Part shown: in pieces, positions 52,922-61,621 of the stretch
How the letters are laid out: each line of letters begins with the position of its first letter
Position numbering within the stretch: the first letter of the stretch is position 1
Origin: Acidaminococcus sp.
GTDB taxonomy: Bacteria > Bacillota > Negativicutes > Acidaminococcales > Acidaminococcaceae
DNA length: 64,000 nucleotides
NCBI GenBank assembly: GCA_022482815.1
Contig: JAKVOM010000001.1
Span: 2,748,946-2,812,945, forward strand
Direction: 5' to 3'
Position numbers and translations under genes: made by a program
Notes under the pieces: generated by a model
Told to the model about the DNA's origin: nothing
Seen by the model: the letters and a program-made list of their open reading frames with translations, nothing else
Database searches by the model: none

Positions 52922-54127
52922 TTATTTAACAACTTTGTATCCTGCCTCGATAATCTTCCTTTCAATGTCGTTGGCATGATTCCAATCCCGGCATTCAAGT
53001 ACCAGTGTCATAATCTGGCTTTCGAGTTCCAGGGAAGAATCATACATGCTTTGCGTAATGTAAAGGATGTTGGCATCGTTGTCGGAAATCAGCTTCAACA
53101 GTTTTGCAGTTTCGCCGCATCTATCTGCCATGACAACTTTCAGCTCAATTCTTCTGCCCTGCAGCAGGAGAGCCTTGTTGATGATTCTGCTGATGAAAGT
53201 GATATCTGCGTTGCCGCCGGATACCATCAGAACAACCTTCTGATCTTTGCAGTTGATCTTGCCGGCCAGCACAGCAGCAAGCGGCGTAGCGCCGGCACCT
53301 TCTGCCAGGTTTTTGCCCTTTTCGAGCAGGTACAGCATAGCTTCGGCGATTTCGTCTTCCGTAACGGTGACGATTTCATCAACGTACTTCTTGACCATTT
53401 CGAAGTTGATCTTGCCAGGCGTACGAACGTTGATGCCTTCAGCTGCCGTGACACCGGCCGGAACCGTAATGATCTTACCTGCTTCAATAGACTTCTTCAT
53501 AGAAGGAATGACAGCACTTTCAACACCGATGACTTTGATTTTCGGGTTGCTGAGCTTCAATCCGGCTGCAATGCCGCTGATCATTCCGCCGCCGCCGACA
53601 GGAACAACAACCGTATCTACATCAGGTAAATCTTCAAGGATTTCCAGAGCAATCGTGCCCTGGCCGGCAATGACGTATTCGTCATCGAACGGATGTACAA
53701 ATACAGCATTGGTTTCCTTCTGTACTTCCAGAGCTTTGGCGTATGCATCATCGAAAGCAGCACCATGAAGAATGACGTTGCCGCCGTATCCTTTGGTGGC
53801 GGATACTTTAGCAAGCGGAGTCGTGGCCGGCATAACAATTGTGGCTTTGATGCCCTTTGCCGTAGCACCCAGAGCCACGCCCTGTGCATGGTTACCGGCA
53901 CTGGCAGCAATAACACCGCGGGCAGCTTCTTCTTTGGTCAGGTGGGAAATCTTATTGACAGCACCTCTAATCTTGAAAGAACCAGTTTTCTGCAAATTTT
54001 CATATTTGAAGTAAACTTCTCCGCCGACCTTAGCACCCAGTACAGGGGATTCAATCATCGGGGTCTTTTTAGCAACGCCTTTCAGCGTCTCACGTGCTTC
54101 TTCAATGCTCTTCAAAGTAACAGTCAT
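52922..54127 (-). CDS. tdcB: threonine ammonia-lyase (catabolic type, with ACT domain)
   Basis: A 401-residue PLP enzyme that deaminates threonine (and serine) to 2-oxobutyrate (or pyruvate). The PLP lysine is in KTGSFKIRGAVNK, the binding loops SAGNHAQGVALG and PVGGGGMISGIAAG. A C-terminal ACT-like regulatory domain spans about 325-401. This length matches the one-ACT forms found in both biosynthetic and catabolic enzymes. The amino acid symporter gene 79 bases upstream in the same direction favours a catabolic role. The 2-oxobutyrate may feed propionate formation. RidA elsewhere in the window would protect against the aminoacrylate released. Confidence 0.9.
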   Translation of the reverse strand: MTVTLKSIEEARETLKGVAKKTPMIESPVLGAKVGGEVYFKYENLQKTGSFKIRGAVNKISHLTKEEAARGVIAASAGNHAQGVALGATAKGIKATIVMPATTPLAKVSATKGYGGNVILHGAAFDDAYAKALEVQKETNAVFVHPFDDEYVIAGQGTIALEILEDLPDVDTVVVPVGGGGMISGIAAGLKLSNPKIKVIGVESAVIPSMKKSIEAGKIITVPAGVTAAEGINVRTPGKINFEMVKKYVDEIVTVTEDEIAEAMLYLLEKGKNLAEGAGATPLAAVLAGKINCKDQKVVLMVSGGNADITFISRIINKALLLQGRRIELKVVMADRCGETAKLLKLISDNDANILYITQSMYDSSLELESQIMTLVLECRDWNHANDIERKIIEAGYKVVK

Positions 54128-54206
54128 GATGTGATGTGCCTCCTAAAAAATTTATAATCACTAAATAGATATGGTACGGAAAGTTACTGAGTTAATCAAG
54201 TAGTTT

Positions 54207-55415
54207 TTAAGCGTTCGGATTTTCCAGCTTAGCAATTTCTTCGTCCGTCATGGGTTTCAGTTTATGGCCGCCAATCTTGTTAACCAGTACGGCGATAGCA
54301 CCGTCACCGGTAACGTTGCAGGCAGTACCAAAGCTGTCCTGAGCGAGATACAGTGCAATCATCAAAGCCTGCTGATCGGCGTTGAAGCCCATCATGCTTT
54401 GCAGGATACCCAGAGCGGCCATAACGGCGCCGCCCGGAACACCAGGAGCAGCAACCATAGTAATGCCGAGCATCAGGATGAACCCGAACATGTTGCTGAA
54501 TTCAATCGGTCTGCCGTTTAACAGCATAACAGCCATCGTGCAGCTCGTCAGCGTAATGGTACTCCCGGTCAGATGAATCGTGGCACACAGCGGAATGACG
54601 AAGTCGGCGATGCCGGCTACCACACCGTTTCTCTTGGTGCAGGCAAGGGTAACAGGAATGGTAGCAGCAGAAGACTGCGTACCGATAGCGGTCATGTAAG
54701 CCGGGATCATGCCCTTCAGAAGTTTGAACGGGTTAGCACCGGCGACGGAACCTGCCACACTGTACTGGAACACCAGGATGACAATGTGCAGAATAATGAT
54801 AACCACGAATACCTTTGCGAATACGCTCAGGACGGCTGCAACCTGGCCGGCATTGGTCATGTTGCAGAAGATACCGCAAATATGAAGTGGGAGCAAAGGA
54901 ATGATGATGTTGGCAATCACTTTTTCAACGATGCCCTGGAATTCATGAGAAATCTTTTTCATGATTTCGTCCTGGCAGACGGCGATGCCGATGCCGAGGA
55001 TGAAAGCGATGAGCAGTGCGCTCATGACGCCCATCAGAGGGGGCATGTCAATCGTGAAATAAGGTTTCAAAAGACCCTTTTCAGGGTTTGCCAGTTCAGC
55101 AGCCATGCCTGGCGAAATAAAATTATGGAGCAGTGCATGGTTCGTGAAAAATGCAAGACAGCCGCCGATAACAGTGGAGCAATATGCGATTAACGTCGTG
55201 ATGGCAAGCAGTTTGCCGGCGGATTTGCCGAGATCTGCAATACCAGGAATAATAAAACCGATGATAATCAGTGGAATCGTAAATCCTAAGAAATTGCCGA
55301 AGATAGAGTTAAATGTTGCTAAAATTCTGACTACTACAGGAATACCTAATTTACCGAGTAAAATACCTACGATGATGCCTAGAACAAGGCGTGGCAGCAA
55401 GCCAAGTTTTTTCAT
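54207..55415 (-). CDS. dicarboxylate/amino acid:cation symporter (DAACS family)
   Basis: A 402-residue transporter of the glutamate/serine-threonine symporter family with eight helices and two hairpins. Family motifs: the serine-rich IGTQSSAATIPVTLACTKRNGV loop (hairpin 1 region), HLTGSTITLTSCTMAVMLLN and the AAPGVPGGAVMAALGIL hairpin 2. It should take up an amino acid with Na+. Lying upstream of threonine ammonia-lyase, serine or threonine is the likely substrate (SstT-like); glutamate or aspartate cannot be excluded. GGGAGG precedes the ATG and a good promoter lies at 55468-55496. Confidence 0.9.
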   Translation of the reverse strand: MKKLGLLPRLVLGIIVGILLGKLGIPVVVRILATFNSIFGNFLGFTIPLIIIGFIIPGIADLGKSAGKLLAITTLIAYCSTVIGGCLAFFTNHALLHNFISPGMAAELANPEKGLLKPYFTIDMPPLMGVMSALLIAFILGIGIAVCQDEIMKKISHEFQGIVEKVIANIIIPLLPLHICGIFCNMTNAGQVAAVLSVFAKVFVVIIILHIVILVFQYSVAGSVAGANPFKLLKGMIPAYMTAIGTQSSAATIPVTLACTKRNGVVAGIADFVIPLCATIHLTGSTITLTSCTMAVMLLNGRPIEFSNMFGFILMLGITMVAAPGVPGGAVMAALGILQSMMGFNADQQALMIALYLAQDSFGTACNVTGDGAIAVLVNKIGGHKLKPMTDEEIAKLENPNA

Positions 55416-55467
55416 TGTGTTAGCCTCCCTTTTGTTGTGAATGACTTTCCGCTTTCTATCTGAGAAA

Positions 55468-55496
55468 ATAGTACCACAACCAGGGTTTTAATGCAA
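55468..55496 (-). promoter_or_regulatory. promoter of the symporter-threonine ammonia-lyase unit
   Basis: On the minus strand TTGCAT (55491-55496), 17-bp spacer and TACTAT (55468-55473). The rest of the gap to 55818 is very A+T-rich with no gene; near 55748 it carries GACAGCCGATAGCAG, a motif also found at about 21220. Confidence 0.7.
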
Positions 55497-55818
55497 GCTT
55501 TACTATCATTTCGCAATAAAATACTACATAGTTTAATAAATTATTCTTTTATTTAAGAAAATATGACAACACAGGTAGGCTGAATCACACGTTTTATAGT
55601 TTTAGAACAACAATATGAGAGTAAAAGTTTACTCTGTAAGAAATCTTCTCTCTGCCCGTTTTATCAGACGGTAAAAAAATATGCTTTTATATTTATCATA
55701 TGTTTTATATATTTTTTTAATAAATCAGGCAAAGATGTCAAAGCCCGGCAGACAGCCGATAGCAGATGGCAGATAACCGCGGACAAGCTGCGGAATGCAG
55801 GTGGGTGGCCGCATCTTC

Positions 55819-56136
55819 TTATTTTCCGCTCGCCTCATCCAATGCTTCCACGTAAAAACTGACCGGACGGAAACCGTCATTGCAGGACACCATGGCACTG
55901 CGTTTATTCTTCATCCACCCGCTGTAAATGTCGGACCCGCCGTACGCAAGAGTCATCACGAACGGTGACAATGTTTCCCAGGCACTGTCACACATGCCTT
56001 CCGGTTTCTTCCATCCATCCGCGATGAAGACCTGCCCCACCTGCATATCACAGGCGTGTTCCAGCGGATTTTCATATTGTGCGGAAAGGTCCGGATAGGT
56101 CGTTATCCGCATCACCGTAATTTTTACTTTGTTCAT
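55819..56136 (-). CDS. TIGR04076 family protein
   Basis: A 105-residue protein fitting the TIGR04076 family: KVKITVMRITTYPDLSAQY at the start, C-x-M..GQVFIADGWKKPEGMCDSAW in the middle and CNDGFRPVSFYVEAL at the end. Conserved cysteines (near 29, 50 and 86) suggest a metal or redox site, but no activity has been established. Such genes are frequent in anaerobes and often stand alone, as here. GTGAGG precedes the ATG. Confidence 0.8.
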   Translation of the reverse strand: MNKVKITVMRITTYPDLSAQYENPLEHACDMQVGQVFIADGWKKPEGMCDSAWETLSPFVMTLAYGGSDIYSGWMKNKRSAMVSCNDGFRPVSFYVEALDEASGK

Positions 56137-56216
56137 TTTAAGTGTTCCTCACTCCCTTCTCATAATTTGAAACCGAGTGCCGCAAAGCAGGACTTGTGCA
56201 GTATTCTCACTTATAG

Positions 56217-56248
56217 AAAAACCTCCTGGCGAGTCTCTGTCAGGAGGT
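56217..56248 (-). terminator. intrinsic terminator of the secreted SmpA-like gene
   Basis: ACCTCCTG/CAGGAGGT stem with a 12-base loop and five T on the minus strand, directly downstream of 56266. Confidence 0.82.
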
Positions 56249-56265
56249 CTTGTTGCTATCAGTGC

Positions 56266-56790
56266 TTATTTTATGGTGCCGTTTGCATCCGTATGGAATG
56301 CCATGGAAATGATGGTGTCATCCTTGATGCCGAAAGTCATATCGTAATCGCTGTGTTCTGTCCTGTATACGCAGAAAGTAATACCTGAGAGATCGTTGCC
56401 CTGGAACGTGGAATCCGGCTGTCCATATACCTGTTCCATAGCGACCCTTTTCATGCCGATTCCAATGCCTGCCGGAGTTGTCCAACGGTCATTGCTTTCG
56501 TTCTGCTTTACGATAATGGAAGAAGTTCTCTCCGTCCCGTTGACACCATTTGCCATGATGGAAACATGCTTTCCATACGTATAGGAACGATAAATTAAAT
56601 CGCCTTTCTGGATTGTCACGGTCTGGTCCGGTTCCCCATACAGTTTCTTCATGTCTTCTACCGTTGAATTAGGCGTCAGCCCGCCTAACCCAATTTTTTC
56701 CAATGCAATATGGGCATCCGATACAGCACTTGTTCCCATAGCGGCGCAAAAAACAGCTGCCGCCAGCAGTGCCGATAACTTTTTACTCAC
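56266..56790 (-). CDS. secreted protein with two SmpA/OmlA-like motifs
   Basis: A 174-residue exported protein with a signal peptide (about 1-27, SKKLSALLAAAVFCAAMGTS). Two short repeats look like SmpA/OmlA-type units: LTPNSTVEDMKKLYGEPDQT and GIGMKRVAMEQVYGQPDSTF, each ending in a (G/Y)(E/Q)PD turn. It resembles, in this motif, the protein at 44783. Function unknown; probably in the cell envelope. The start is taken as GTG at 56790, eight bases from GGGAGG; the GTG at 56799 overlaps the site itself. Confidence 0.78.
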   Translation of the reverse strand: MSKKLSALLAAAVFCAAMGTSAVSDAHIALEKIGLGGLTPNSTVEDMKKLYGEPDQTVTIQKGDLIYRSYTYGKHVSIMANGVNGTERTSSIIVKQNESNDRWTTPAGIGIGMKRVAMEQVYGQPDSTFQGNDLSGITFCVYRTEHSDYDMTFGIKDDTIISMAFHTDANGTIK

Positions 56791-56910
56791 TACGGCCACC
56801 TCCCGATAAAATTCCGCAATATCTCATTTCAGTATATCATGAATTAGGAGGTTGTGCAGAGAAAAGATAATACTTGCTGTTCAATAGTTGGCAATTAATA
56901 CAACAGAACG

Positions 56911-56943
56911 AAAAAATCGGACCCCTCATGGGATCCGATTTTC
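56911..56943 (-). terminator. intrinsic terminator of the pyrophosphatase gene
   Basis: AAAATCGGACCC/GGGATCCGATTTT stem, five-base loop, six T on the minus strand. The remaining gap 56800-57020 has no gene. Confidence 0.85.
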
Positions 56944-57020
56944 TACTTATTTACCGCAAAACGCAAAGATAAGCAGTTTACCCCCTGTCATTGCGGCCGG
57001 CAATCCACATTCTTTAGCTC

Positions 57021-57953
57021 TCAGCCCTTAAAAGCGTTGGTCAGAGGCGGAACAATCTGTTTCTTTCTGGACAGTACGCCGGGCAGATGATAATGGCCAT
57101 CTTCTGCAGGTGCACCAAATGCCTTGGTCAGGACATCCTGATTCTTACCGGCCCAGAGCAGTTCCGTAACTTCGCTCATGATATCGGTTACCATCAGAAG
57201 GGACGTATCGGCTTCGCCGCCGTCTACCATATCCTGCAGTGCCTTCTTGAGGTCAGCCCACTTTGCCTTGGCCTTTTCGCCGTCCATGACGTTAACCTGA
57301 GCTACCGTAACTTTGCCCTGCGGAAAATCAAATTCCTTCATGTCGCCGTGTACAATTTCCTTAGGAGTGCTGCTGTTGATGGCAGAACCGTGCTGCAGCA
57401 TATCGAGTGCGTAACCCTTCGGATCCTTGATACCGGCAATCTTAGCCAGTTCTCCGGCGGCTTCCTTATCGGTTTCCGTCGTGGTCGGAGACTTGAAATA
57501 CAGCGTGTCGGAGCTGATGGCGGAGAACAGCAGGCCTGCATAAGCAGGAGGCAGCGCTACACCATTTTCCTTGGCAAGCTTATAAATAATAGTGGAGCAG
57601 CAGCCGACCGGTTCTACGCGCATATAAAGCGGAGCAGCCGTCGTCAGACCGCCCAGACGGTGATGGTCGATGACTTCCAGCAGATTGGCGTCATCCAGGC
57701 CATCGATAGCCTGGCTCTTTTCGTTATGATCCACAAGGATCAGCTTTTGACCGGCATCTACTTTTTCAAAATACTTCGGGGCTTCCATCTTGAAGGTATC
57801 CAGTACAAACTGGGTTTCCTTGCTTACTTCGCCGGCTCTGCCGGCAATTGCTTCCTGGCCCAGCTGGTTCTTGATATACGTATACGTCAGGGCGCAGCAG
57901 ATGGAGTCCGTATCCGGGCTCTTGTGTCCGGTGATGATCGTCTTGTTTTCCAT
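57021..57953 (-). CDS. ppaC: manganese-dependent inorganic pyrophosphatase (family II)
   Basis: A 310-residue DHH-superfamily pyrophosphatase hydrolysing PPi to phosphate. The metal site motifs are all visible: GHKSPDTDSICCA near residue 8, LVDHNE near 75 and VIDHHRLGG near 96, and the C-terminal DHHA2 region ends with LSRKKQIVPPL, holding the substrate-binding SRK residues. No CBS regulatory insert. Start at 57953 after GGAGATG; the frame is open a further 82 codons upstream, but that part overlaps the FAD dehydrogenase gene and has no site. Confidence 0.95.
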   Translation of the reverse strand: MENKTIITGHKSPDTDSICCALTYTYIKNQLGQEAIAGRAGEVSKETQFVLDTFKMEAPKYFEKVDAGQKLILVDHNEKSQAIDGLDDANLLEVIDHHRLGGLTTAAPLYMRVEPVGCCSTIIYKLAKENGVALPPAYAGLLFSAISSDTLYFKSPTTTETDKEAAGELAKIAGIKDPKGYALDMLQHGSAINSSTPKEIVHGDMKEFDFPQGKVTVAQVNVMDGEKAKAKWADLKKALQDMVDGGEADTSLLMVTDIMSEVTELLWAGKNQDVLTKAFGAPAEDGHYHLPGVLSRKKQIVPPLTNAFKG

Positions 57954-58008
57954 AAAGACATCTCCTTTATTTTTTAACACACCATGAATAAATACTCTAA
58001 CTTGTTTA

Positions 58009-59610
58009 TTATACCACAGGTTGAGCAAATCTTGCCATAAAACGACGGGCCTGATGATATCCATCGAGAGCGGCACTCGTGATGCCGCCGGCATAGCCTG
58101 CCCCTTCCCCGCACGGATACAGACCGCGGCAGGTAAGGGACTGCCCGCTTTCATCACGGACAATCCGCACCGGAGCGGATGTTCTGGTCTCCACCCCAAT
58201 CATAAGGCCTTCTTTGCTGAACCCGGGAAGGCGCCGTTCAAAATACTTCAGGCCATGTTCCAGGCTGTCTGTGACATAGACCGGAAGAATTGTGCGCAAA
58301 TCGGCCGACACAAGGCCCGGACGATAAGAAGGTCGGAACGGGACATTAAGATCCGGCTTTGCATGCTGCATAAAGCTGCGGGACGACTGGGCAGGTGCCC
58401 GGTAATCCTTGCTGACGCCATAGGCCAGTGCCTCATATTTACGCTGAAATTCCATGCCGCCCAGCGGTCCTGAAGGAAAATCCTCCGGGGTGACACTCAC
58501 GACGAGGGCGCTGTTGGCAAGGCCCGTATCTCGCTTAAAAGGACTCATTCCGTTTACCACAAGTCCGCCAGCTTCCGAAGCGGAAGCAACGACCTGTCCG
58601 CCGGGACACATGCAGAACGAATACACCGCGCGGCCCGATTCGGGGTCATGGTAGACCAGGGCATAGTCGGCAGCACCCAATTTCGGATGATGGGCAAATT
58701 TTCCGTACTGTGCCCGGTTAATCAGTTCCTGTGAATGCTCAATACGCACTCCTACGGCGAAAGCTTTGGATTCCATGTGAACGCCGCGCCGCAGCAGAGT
58801 CTGATAGGTGTCACGGGCACTGTGACCGCATGCAAGGATAAGGCCGTTTGTCGGGACATGTTCCCTGTTATTCAGCGTGACACCGATAAGTCCTCGTTCG
58901 GGGTCAATATCAAAATCCGTAACCTGTGTTTCATATCGGACTTCCCCGCCGCTGCGCTTAATCATCCCGATCAGGCCAGCCACCATGAGGCGCAGCTTAT
59001 CTGTCCCCACGTGGGGCTTTTGCTCCGTCAGGATTTCTTCAGGTGCACCGGCAGCCACAAAAGTCTTCAGGATGTGAGAAATCACGGGGTCATTGACCCG
59101 CGTCGTCAGTTTGCCATCGGAAAAAGTACCCGCCCCGCCTGCGCCAAACTGTACGTTGCTTACGGGGTCAAGCTGTCCGGTTTTCCAGAAGCGTTCCACA
59201 TCCTTTACCCGGTGCTGCAGGTCACGGCCGCGTTCCACAACAAGCGGATGATAGCCGTGCTTAGCCAGTTCCAGGGCAGCCATCAGGCCTGCCGGTCCCA
59301 ATCCAATGACAATAGGGCGCCCGGTGAGCGCTTCACTGCCGATGACAGCCTCGGGCAGCATCTTTTCCTGCCAGGGCGTTACGAGCTTCTGCTTAATAAG
59401 GCGCTGGACTTCACCTTCGCTCATCTTTAAGTCCAGCAAAAGGTGATAAACCAGGCAAATATTACTTTTTCTCCGGGCATCCACGGCTTTGCGGAGCACT
59501 TTTGCCCGGGCAATGCGAGACTCGGAAACACGAAGTTTCCGAGCCGCAATTTGTTTCAGCGAGTGAGTGCTGTCCAGCCCTACCCGCACATTATTGAGCT
59601 TTACTATCAT
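58009..59610 (-). CDS. FAD-dependent dehydrogenase (COG2509-like)
   Basis: A 533-residue flavoprotein. The N-terminal part (about 1-90) is a small basic domain typical of this group, followed by the dinucleotide-binding motif VIGLGPAGLMAALELA (near 100), VERGRDLQHRVKDVERF, FGAGGAGTFSDGKLTTR and the C-terminal CGEGAGYAGGITSAALDG. The group is annotated as uncharacterised FAD-dependent dehydrogenases; electron donor and substrate are unknown. It overlaps the end of cdaR by 20 bases, so it is translated from the same transcript as cdaA and cdaR, which is a frequent neighbour arrangement in this lineage only as far as I can infer. Confidence 0.88.
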   Translation of the reverse strand: MIVKLNNVRVGLDSTHSLKQIAARKLRVSESRIARAKVLRKAVDARRKSNICLVYHLLLDLKMSEGEVQRLIKQKLVTPWQEKMLPEAVIGSEALTGRPIVIGLGPAGLMAALELAKHGYHPLVVERGRDLQHRVKDVERFWKTGQLDPVSNVQFGAGGAGTFSDGKLTTRVNDPVISHILKTFVAAGAPEEILTEQKPHVGTDKLRLMVAGLIGMIKRSGGEVRYETQVTDFDIDPERGLIGVTLNNREHVPTNGLILACGHSARDTYQTLLRRGVHMESKAFAVGVRIEHSQELINRAQYGKFAHHPKLGAADYALVYHDPESGRAVYSFCMCPGGQVVASASEAGGLVVNGMSPFKRDTGLANSALVVSVTPEDFPSGPLGGMEFQRKYEALAYGVSKDYRAPAQSSRSFMQHAKPDLNVPFRPSYRPGLVSADLRTILPVYVTDSLEHGLKYFERRLPGFSKEGLMIGVETRTSAPVRIVRDESGQSLTCRGLYPCGEGAGYAGGITSAALDGYHQARRFMARFAQPVV

Positions 59611-60550
59611 TATTGTTACCCGCGTCTGCTTTCTTTACTGTAATTTCTACGATAACGCTGTGCGTTTCCGCCATGACCTGATCCGGAATCTGCAGAGGCA
59701 TCTTAAGTTCCACAGAATCCGAAATATTATCCAGTACAATCGGTGCTGTCTGAATTTCAGTAATCTGCCCCAGCACCTTCGGATCAGCCGTCAATTTGAC
59801 GGAGCTCGGCGTAATCTTTGTATCTACGAGCGTATATCCTGCCGGCAGTTTCCCGGACAGATTTGCCTTAATCGGGAATTCATTGGTTCCAAGCTGTCTT
59901 ACGATGGTAACTGCCGTCTGGATCTTGGACGGATCAACTTTGACATCATACATTTCGCGTCCGTTGTGGTCCACAGCAACGGCCGTTGCTTCCGTCTCAA
60001 AGTTCTTATCGTGGTTGCTGATATCGACCATAACGAGCACTTTTTCCACCAGGGCAATCCGTTCTCCCGCGCCGCGAATAGTTACGGTCGTCGGATTCAA
60101 TTCCATCTTGCTCACGGTGACGCCGCTGTGCGGCACGCCGACAATCCGGGCCTCCAGTTTGACCTCTTTGCTGGACATAACATCCGTTTCAAGCTGGAGG
60201 AGGCTCGGGGAAATTTCCGTCACTTCGCCGACTTTCGTCGTTGCCATCACATTATAGGTGCCGCGTCCCTTCGGCGCGTCCGTGAAGTCAATATATGCCG
60301 TCACATCGGAATTCCGAAGCGAAGCAATCTGGGACCGTGTGCCACTGATTCTTACATTCACGGAATCCGGCAGATCCTTGACCATCATGTTTTCCTGAAG
60401 GTTCAAGGGTGTCAGCGGAACCACGAAATTCCGCGTCGTAATCGGATTTTGTTCATTCATCACGTAGACCCAGAGGATACAGGCTACAATGACGGCCATA
60501 ATACGGGCAATCCAGGAATTTTCTTTCTTCGGGGAATTATTTTTTAGCAT
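59591..60550 (-). CDS. cdaR: CdaR-like regulator of diadenylate cyclase (YbbR repeats)
   Basis: A 319-residue protein with one N-terminal membrane helix (about 15-33, IARIMAVIVACILWVYVM) and an extracytoplasmic part with three or four YbbR repeats (about 40-310). CdaR binds and modulates the membrane diadenylate cyclase CdaA. It overlaps cdaA by 14 bases, as in most Firmicutes, but the glmM gene that normally follows is not here: an FAD dehydrogenase gene takes its place. Start at 60550 with GGAGG at good spacing. Confidence 0.92.
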   Translation of the reverse strand: MLKNNSPKKENSWIARIMAVIVACILWVYVMNEQNPITTRNFVVPLTPLNLQENMMVKDLPDSVNVRISGTRSQIASLRNSDVTAYIDFTDAPKGRGTYNVMATTKVGEVTEISPSLLQLETDVMSSKEVKLEARIVGVPHSGVTVSKMELNPTTVTIRGAGERIALVEKVLVMVDISNHDKNFETEATAVAVDHNGREMYDVKVDPSKIQTAVTIVRQLGTNEFPIKANLSGKLPAGYTLVDTKITPSSVKLTADPKVLGQITEIQTAPIVLDNISDSVELKMPLQIPDQVMAETHSVIVEITVKKADAGNNNDSKAQ

Positions 60551-61403
60551 AATCCCCACCTCCTTCCTGATTACCGTGATGCCACAGAGCGGAGAGCTTG
60601 GCCTTCAGGGAATCTTTCCAGTTAAGCATCGGCTGCTTCATAACCGGCCGCAGCAGATCCTTCACATCATTGTGAGTCAGATAGCGCTGCAGAGCGCCGC
60701 CGCGTGCCATGGAAACAGCGCCTGTTTCTTCACTGACGACGAGAATCAGCGCATCTGTCTGCTCGGACAAGCCGATGGCCGCACGATGCCGCGTACCGAG
60801 TTCCTGATTGAGGTTGCGGGCTTCCGTCAGCGGCAGAAGGCAGCTTGCCGCGGCAATCCGGTCGCCGCGGATAATAACGGCGCCATCGTGAAGCGGTGTA
60901 TTCGGAATAAAAATATTTTCAAAAAGAGCCGTACTGATCTTGCCGTCGATCTGGACACCCGTTTCAATATAGTCATCCAGCCCGGTTTCACGTTCGAAGA
61001 CAATCAGGGCCCCGATCTTGTTGCGGCTCAGATCATCAGCGGTTGCAGCTACGGCCTCCAGCATATTCTCAATCTGCGTTTCGTTCAGCACCGTACTCCG
61101 GCGGAACAATTTTCCGCGCCCGATCTGTTCCAATGCGCGGCGCAGTTCCGGCTGAAAAACAATAGGCAGTGCGAACATGACGATCGTCATGAACTTTTCG
61201 AGCAGCCAGTTAATGACGTACAGGTTCAGCCACTTACTAATAAGCATAATGACAAGGAGCATCAACAGGCCTTTGACCAGTGATGCCGCTCTTGTATTTT
61301 TAAGCATCTGATAGATTTTATTTAAGAAAAACGCAACCACCAGGATATCCAGGACATCCAGAATCGTGATGGTGCGGATTAAATCTAAAATATGACCTCC
61401 CAC
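60537..61403 (-). CDS. cdaA: diadenylate cyclase CdaA
   Basis: A 288-residue membrane enzyme that makes cyclic di-AMP from two ATP. Three N-terminal helices (about 10-80) precede the DAC domain (about 90-250) with the catalytic DGA in LHDGAVII and RHR in GTRHRAAIGLSEQ. c-di-AMP controls potassium and osmotic balance and cell wall state. The start is GTG at 61403, eight bases from GAGGAGG; the ATG at 61448 would add 15 residues with no site. First gene of the cdaA-cdaR-FAD dehydrogenase unit. Confidence 0.94.
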   Translation of the reverse strand: MGGHILDLIRTITILDVLDILVVAFFLNKIYQMLKNTRAASLVKGLLMLLVIMLISKWLNLYVINWLLEKFMTIVMFALPIVFQPELRRALEQIGRGKLFRRSTVLNETQIENMLEAVAATADDLSRNKIGALIVFERETGLDDYIETGVQIDGKISTALFENIFIPNTPLHDGAVIIRGDRIAAASCLLPLTEARNLNQELGTRHRAAIGLSEQTDALILVVSEETGAVSMARGGALQRYLTHNDVKDLLRPVMKQPMLNWKDSLKAKLSALWHHGNQEGGGDYAKK

Positions 61404-61621
61404 GGCACTTTCCTCCTCTACAAACGGTGCGTAGAAAACTATAAGCACCCACTTGTTTATTATAACTAAAGTAAGGGCACCTTGTCCACGTGTCTATTGC
61501 ACTCTTTCCGAAATTGTCACATCTGATTCCGGCTTTTTTCATCATTTTATAAATGATATAATGGACGCATGAAAAATACATGAAGAAGAAAAATTATCCA
61601 AAAGAAAGGACACTCATAAAA

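Noticed and set aside
57954-58199. An 82-codon N-terminal extension of the pyrophosphatase
   Set aside because: The family starts at the ATG at 57953, which has a proper ribosome binding site; the extension overlaps the flavoprotein gene in another frame.
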